This document shows, piece by piece, positions 4,808 through 8,643 of a DNA stretch of 8,643 bases. The notes beneath the pieces were generated by a model. The model saw only the letters and a list, made by a program, of their open reading frames with translations. It had not been told where the DNA came from and did not search any database. Within the stretch, counting starts at the first letter, position 1. The number at the start of each line of letters is the position of its first letter. The DNA is from Candidatus Helarchaeota archaeon (GTDB lineage Archaea; Asgardarchaeota; Lokiarchaeia; Helarchaeales; HEL-GB-A). The position numbers and the translations under genes were made by a program. The stretch covers positions 1 to 8,643 of the forward strand of contig JAEOSY010000662.1 in assembly GCA_016840125.1 (NCBI GenBank), given 5' to 3'.

Positions 4808-5833
4808 TTACTTTTTAAATTGATCTGATGGAATTTCTTTGTTTGCAATTGGACAGAGCGGATCGGATTCAAAAATTGTACCTTTAAATGCGTAAGTTAC
4901 TAATTTACATCCTCCAGTACAAACCTCAAATTCGGAACACGTCTTACAATATCCCTCAATTTTGTTACGAATTTTTACTGGATCTGAAAATGTTTGGATT
5001 ATTTGATTTGCGAAAATTTCATCCATATCCATTTCTAATAATGACCCACAATCATATTTATGAATATATAAGCAAGGGACAACATGTCCTTGAGCAGTAA
5101 TATTGATGAACTCAGTAAAAAGATTGCAACAACTTGTTAATTCCCCATAGAGATTTGCATATGGTACAAAACAGAATTGAACTAGATATTTCTCTTCTAA
5201 TTTTTGTTTTGCCATTTCAATCATCTTATGACATTGAGTGGGCGAAAGGACTTGGTCTTTTAAGAGATCTCCCTTTCCCAGGGGAAGAAACGGGAGAAAA
5301 TTATAATATTTGCCATTAAACGTCTTACTGAGTTCGAAAAAGGCATTAAACTCTTGGAAATTCCATTTGCCTATTGCTATGTTCAACCCGAGTGGGAGCT
5401 CCCTTAATTCTTTCCTTCGTAGTATTTGTATTAATCTATCAAATTCCCCCTTACCCCTGATGAAATCATGTGTCTCAGCAGTAGCTCCATTAAAGCTGAC
5501 CATTATTGGCCCAATCAGATCTCCACGCTTCTTTATCTGCTTGATAATCGTCGAATTATCCAACAAAGTACCGTTTGTAGTAAAGGCAATTTCTTGAATA
5601 CCACAATCCTCAGCTGTATCTATAATTTCAAAGATTTCTTCTCGGAGAAACGGTTCCCCCCCAGTGAGAACTAGATCTGTAACTCCATAGGCACATACTT
5701 TTTCCAAAATGGTTCTTATCTGGCTGAGAGTTAATTCTTTACTAAAATCGTTTTTAAAACAGTGTTTGCATTTTAAATTGCATCTGGTCGTAATTTCAAA
5801 GAGAAGTGTGGCATTCTCAAGCGTTTTTATCAA
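4808..5833 (-). CDS. Radical SAM/SPASM domain peptide-modifying enzyme, copy 2
   Basis: A 341-residue paralog of the enzyme at 474-1475. The cluster motif is CxxxCxxC at C18/C22/C25 and GGEP is at 58-61. The SPASM domain is complete: C-x12-G-x4-C, then C296/C299/C305/C309 and C327. Shared blocks include ETHDFxRGxG, GKWNF, DQVLSPxQC, CGSLLEMD, CKLVTY and KGTIFxSDPLCP; the middle third and the last 14 residues differ most, so the two may act on different substrates or residues. It has no RRE extension. The start is the TTG at 5833. GGTGG lies one base upstream, unusually close, but no other canonical in-frame start exists before the conserved LFEIT segment. It follows the phosphoesterase stop by 12 bases, suggesting translational coupling, and precedes the five small genes. 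A peptide-modifying role is inferred from family and context; the chemistry is unknown. Confidence 0.93.
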   Translation of the reverse strand: MIKTLENATLLFEITTRCNLKCKHCFKNDFSKELTLSQIRTILEKVCAYGVTDLVLTGGEPFLREEIFEIIDTAEDCGIQEIAFTTNGTLLDNSTIIKQIKKRGDLIGPIMVSFNGATAETHDFIRGKGEFDRLIQILRRKELRELPLGLNIAIGKWNFQEFNAFFELSKTFNGKYYNFLPFLPLGKGDLLKDQVLSPTQCHKMIEMAKQKLEEKYLVQFCFVPYANLYGELTSCCNLFTEFINITAQGHVVPCLYIHKYDCGSLLEMDMDEIFANQIIQTFSDPVKIRNKIEGYCKTCSEFEVCTGGCKLVTYAFKGTIFESDPLCPIANKEIPSDQFKK

Positions 5834-5839
5834 TCCACC
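5834..5839 (-). promoter_or_regulatory. Ribosome binding site abutting the TTG start of radical SAM copy 2
   Basis: GGTGGA on the minus strand runs directly into the TTG at 5833, closer than usual. A three-codon frame (ATG 5841, GTG, GAT, then TGA at 5832-5830) overlaps the start. Re-initiation after upstream translation may therefore matter more than direct loading. Confidence 0.4.
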
Positions 5840-5845
5840 ATAATC

Positions 5846-7783
5846 TTATTTTTGAAATAACCATTGCTGGGGATAGGCATCTCCAGGACCTTGTAGGAGG
5901 GCGCCATTGGGATATCGGGCGCTAATGGTGCAATTCGTCCCATCAATTTCAACTTGGATATAATGATACGCTTGTTCCCCATATTCAAGTCCTAGTTGCT
6001 GCCAAGCATCGTGATATGATTCTTCCTCCGGAAGGTGATAGTAATATTTTCCGAGATCTCCCGGTGCCCAATGGGTATAATTTTCTGGGAAGCCCGCATG
6101 AGTTAGATATTTTGATGCGTTCCAAGGTCGCCGCTCATAAATTATATCCTGATATTGATTGAGATTTTCATCCCACCAATGTACTGTACTTGTTGCTAAC
6201 ATCCGATCTGGGTTTAAAACGCCATAATCCACCTCTAAATTGGCACCACCCCCGCCAGAGCAGAAGTAATGGACCTCATTGTGGATCCAATCATGTGATT
6301 CGTCATATACCAACCCATTCCACCCATATGTGTAATTATAATGTTGATAATCATGGTCATGTGCAAAAAATACGGCATCGACAGCGAGTTCATCAAAAAT
6401 TGGTACGAGTTGTTGTTGTAAATTCCAATACATTCCTGTAGTGGCGGTGGTCATCATACTCAAATGGAAGAAACAAAATACCCAATCTTGCCCATTAGCA
6501 TGTGCTTGGGTAATATCCTCGCGAATCCAGTTCCGCTGAGTATCGCTCATCAAGTAGACATGTTCAAAATTATCAATCATGACGAAATGAGCATTATGAT
6601 AATCAAAGGAGAAATACCGTCCCATGTTAGGGTTCGCATAGGGGTAAGTAAAGAGTTCTGCCCAGTTAGAAGTTCCAATAAACGTATTCCAATCATGATT
6701 GCCAATCACAGCTTGAATGGGAGTATTCGCAGCCATCCTCGAAAAGCTATTAAACACCCGATGCCAATCCTCGAGATCACTTCCCTCATTAGCTACATCG
6801 CCAAGCTGACAAATGAAATCAAATTGCTCCTTTATGATTCCATCTGCAACCATCCCGCCTTTACTCTCCATAAGTGCATTAGTGGGTTGCATGTCCCCAA
6901 CAATGGCAAACTTGAACGGCGCTTGAATTGATGAAGCGGTGGTAAAATTAAAAATTGTAGAAGCGTGAGCTTGCTCAAAAGTTTCGGGTATGTAATAGTA
7001 ATAGCTGGTGTTGGGATTTAATCCCTCCAAATAGACTTTATGTAAATAATTACCTGACCCAATTGCGGTTTCATTAAGATTGCTGGCATTTGTTCCGTAA
7101 TAAACCATGGACGAATTACTTTGAGCCGTTAGCCAGGAGATACAAATGCTTTCATTCGGCTTATTATTATGCCAAGTTAGCCATGGACCATCATTATGCC
7201 CATTTCCATTTAAAATATTAGGGGGCGGGAAGGTAAGAAAATTCGTATTGATGAAATAAAAGGCAAAACTGGAGAGAATTAATAGCAGTGTGGCGATAAT
7301 CGCAAATAATGGAAATTTTATTTTCTTTATTTTGGTCATCCTAATGCTTACTGCACTGAAATAGAATAAATAGCCAACAATAAGGAAGATCAAAGTGGAG
7401 GCGACAACGAGCAAGAAATGAAGACTGGAAGAGGCTTCGAGAGTTAAATTGTTAAAATCAACCGGTATTATATAAAGGATTGAAATAATGAGCGAAAATA
7501 ATAGGCTTATAATAATAATAAAGATCCAGCGAAAATTTACCCGTCCCCATTGAAAAAGATTTCGAAATTTTTTGCTTTTGGCAAGTAAAAATGTGAAAAG
7601 AATTGCTACCACAACCCCAGAAATACTAAGGCTTAATGGGATTTCATAACCTTCAATATAGTGGCTAAGAAATGATAGAGCTACAGTACTCGTTACCAAT
7701 AATACGGTCGCCGCAGCAAATCCAATTGTGATGAAGATGTATTTAACGATTCTCCCGAATTTTGTGGTAGGTGGCTGACTCAT
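5846..7783 (-). CDS. Membrane-anchored purple acid phosphatase-like metallophosphoesterase
   Basis: A 645-residue protein. Five membrane helices fall at about 13-40, 48-68, 85-106, 121-147 and 157-181. The basic loops KSKKFR and RMTKIKKIK should be cytoplasmic, so the C-terminal part faces outward. Residues about 200-283 resemble the fibronectin-III-like domain before purple acid phosphatase cores (ESICISWLT, LNPNTSYYY). The catalytic metallophosphoesterase domain follows with the metal-binding series GDMQ (D297), GDV (D329), GNHD (361-364), H440 and HDH (H475, H477). Several N-x-S/T sequons fit a surface glycoprotein. The ATG at 7783 has GGAGAG five bases upstream. It is the first gene of the minus-strand block and is closely coupled to radical SAM copy 2. 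Phosphoesterase activity outside the membrane is likely; the substrate, and any functional link to the peptide genes beyond operon position, are unknown. Confidence 0.9.
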   Translation of the reverse strand: MSQPPTTKFGRIVKYIFITIGFAAATVLLVTSTVALSFLSHYIEGYEIPLSLSISGVVVAILFTFLLAKSKKFRNLFQWGRVNFRWIFIIIISLLFSLIISILYIIPVDFNNLTLEASSSLHFLLVVASTLIFLIVGYLFYFSAVSIRMTKIKKIKFPLFAIIATLLLILSSFAFYFINTNFLTFPPPNILNGNGHNDGPWLTWHNNKPNESICISWLTAQSNSSMVYYGTNASNLNETAIGSGNYLHKVYLEGLNPNTSYYYYIPETFEQAHASTIFNFTTASSIQAPFKFAIVGDMQPTNALMESKGGMVADGIIKEQFDFICQLGDVANEGSDLEDWHRVFNSFSRMAANTPIQAVIGNHDWNTFIGTSNWAELFTYPYANPNMGRYFSFDYHNAHFVMIDNFEHVYLMSDTQRNWIREDITQAHANGQDWVFCFFHLSMMTTATTGMYWNLQQQLVPIFDELAVDAVFFAHDHDYQHYNYTYGWNGLVYDESHDWIHNEVHYFCSGGGGANLEVDYGVLNPDRMLATSTVHWWDENLNQYQDIIYERRPWNASKYLTHAGFPENYTHWAPGDLGKYYYHLPEEESYHDAWQQLGLEYGEQAYHYIQVEIDGTNCTISARYPNGALLQGPGDAYPQQWLFQK

Positions 7784-7886
7784 CTGATCTCTCCTTTACT
7801 TAGCTTATACTCCTTAAATATATAAAAAATAAGGGAAAAGGTATTCTTGATGTTTTGGATTAGAAATTGAAAAAGGTGGTATTAAA
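7784..7886. promoter_or_regulatory. Divergent promoter region with a two-way TATA element
   Basis: This gap separates the two divergent genes. Its AT-rich core at 7814-7829 reads TTTATATATTTAA on the minus strand and AATATATAAAA on the plus strand. On the minus strand it is about 31 bases before the phosphoesterase ATG, which suggests a very short leader that still includes GGAGAG (7789-7794). On the plus strand, transcription would start near 7850, before the enolase-type gene. One element may serve both directions. Confidence 0.5.
7873..7880 (+). promoter_or_regulatory. Ribosome binding site fixing the TTG start of the enolase-superfamily gene
   Basis: AAGGTGGT lies six bases before the TTG at 7887. 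It is a strong match to the archaeal anti-Shine-Dalgarno sequence and decides the start, as no ATG is available near the N-terminus. Confidence 0.65.
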
Positions 7887-8643
7887 TTGGAATCCAAAGT
7901 TATTGGTATTGAACTAACACCCGTCCATGTCCCATTCAAAGAGTTGATAAGAGAAACAATGGACAAAAGTGGTGGTCTCGGGATGGCTATCCCCGCAGAA
8001 GAAGCTTGGTTAGGCGGCGACTTCGTCATCTGCAAACTATTTTCAGAGGACGGGACATTTGGGATCGGAGAGGTATTTGTATGGCTTCCTGAAACGGGAA
8101 TACTACCCGTAACCATAATTAATATTATAAAACACGCTCTTCATCGATATGTGATTGGTGAAAATCCCTTTAATGTTGAAAAAATGAACAAAAAGATGGA
8201 TAATAATGTAGCCCGTAATCACGTTGCAAAAGGCTTAATCGATATTGCCTGCTATGATCTAATGGGGAAAATAAAGGGACAACCCGCATGCGAATTGATG
8301 AGTGATAAAATCACTAATGAGATTCCCCTTGCAGCCCTCATTCCGCTTGCTGACACCGAAACCCTTGTAATGCTAGCAAAAATGTTTTACAAACTGGGCT
8401 ATAGAACCTTTAGGTACAAACTTGGGACTGGGATTGACGAGGATGTTAAGGTGTCTGAAGTTATTAGGGATACTTTAGGTTCTTCGGTCAGGCTTCGGGT
8501 GGATTACAATCAAGCCTACACTCCCGAAGAGGCAGTCAAGGCAATCAAAGCTATTGAGCAGTTTAATATCGATCTTGCGGAACAGCCAATTCGGGCTGAT
8601 GACTTCGTTGGTATGGCATACGTGCAGAAACGAGTAAATACGC
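7887..8643 (+). CDS. Enolase-superfamily enzyme, mandelate racemase/muconate cycloisomerase type, 3' end outside the window
   Basis: The frame runs open from TTG 7887 to the window edge, giving 252 of a usual 350-400 residues. The N-terminal capping domain (about 1-135) is typical (IELTPVHVPF, GIGEVF, AKGLIDIACYDLMGK). The barrel then supplies RYK at 176-178, where the family usually has KxK with the catalytic Lys at the second position, then VDYNQAYT with metal ligand D206, and AEQPI with metal ligand E232. The third metal ligand and the second catalytic Lys lie beyond the edge. Members abstract a proton alpha to a carboxylate and include muconate cycloisomerases, sugar-acid dehydratases, o-succinylbenzoate synthases and dipeptide epimerases. 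The Arg in place of the first Lys may signal a subgroup, but specificity cannot be read from this fragment. It is transcribed away from the minus-strand block and need not be related to it. Confidence 0.9.
   Translation, partial: MESKVIGIELTPVHVPFKELIRETMDKSGGLGMAIPAEEAWLGGDFVICKLFSEDGTFGIGEVFVWLPETGILPVTIINIIKHALHRYVIGENPFNVEKMNKKMDNNVARNHVAKGLIDIACYDLMGKIKGQPACELMSDKITNEIPLAALIPLADTETLVMLAKMFYKLGYRTFRYKLGTGIDEDVKVSEVIRDTLGSSVRLRVDYNQAYTPEEAVKAIKAIEQFNIDLAEQPIRADDFVGMAYVQKRVNT

Noticed and set aside
6464..6931. Plus-strand open frame of 155 residues, with a shorter one at 6190-6441
   Set aside because: Both are antisense to the catalytic domain of the phosphoesterase, whose motifs fix the minus strand as coding.
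7814..8116. Minus-strand open frame of 100 residues
   Set aside because: It lies antisense to the clearly coding enolase-superfamily frame and shows no protein-like features.
1..8643. CRISPR arrays, tRNA or rRNA genes, insertion sequences
   Set aside because: I saw no spaced repeats, cloverleaf-like segments, transposase motifs or terminal inverted repeats.

Overview
The window is AT-rich and looks archaeal. It has TATA-type promoter elements, GGTG/GGAG-type ribosome binding sites, several TTG starts, and an outward-facing phosphatase anchored by five membrane helices. An Asgard-type archaeon would fit, but no marker gene in the window proves the lineage.

Layout. The left edge (3-464, + strand) holds the 3' part of a creatininase-family amidohydrolase. 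A block of nine minus-strand genes follows, read from right to left: a membrane-anchored metallophosphoesterase (7783-5846), a radical SAM/SPASM protein (5833-4808), five related small proteins without cysteine (4762-4484, 4452-4093, 4072-3482, 3387-2824, 2706-2299), a UPF0489 protein resembling peptide arginases (about 2263-1497), and a second radical SAM/SPASM protein (1475-474) that is a clear paralog of the first. At the right edge, divergent from the block, is the 5' part of an enolase-superfamily (muconate-cycloisomerase-type) enzyme (7887-8643, + strand).

The minus-strand block is the interesting part. Two SPASM radical SAM enzymes, the enzyme type that modifies ribosomal peptides, bracket a family of small proteins that share an acidic module centred on DPTGE. 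Four of the five carry a basic Lys/Arg-rich N-terminus; in two, a membrane hairpin follows the module. The UPF0489 family includes enzymes that convert arginine to ornithine in peptides, so an Arg-rich substrate family next to a UPF0489 gene is a coherent picture. My working hypothesis is an archaeal RiPP-like system, or a system that modifies membrane-associated cationic proteins, in which the DPTGE module is the recognition element. The substrates have no Cys, so thioether (sactipeptide-type) chemistry is excluded for them. No stand-alone PqqD-like recognition protein, dedicated protease or ABC exporter lies inside the block. A creatininase, the family of the mycofactocin peptidase MftE, lies just downstream in convergent orientation.

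The UPF0489 reading frame has a problem at its 5' end. The family signature DIDLDFF is encoded upstream of the only canonical in-frame start (TTG at 2171), and an ATG that would suit it (2263) is one base out of frame. Every other gap is under 130 bases. I found no rRNA, tRNA, CRISPR array or insertion sequence.
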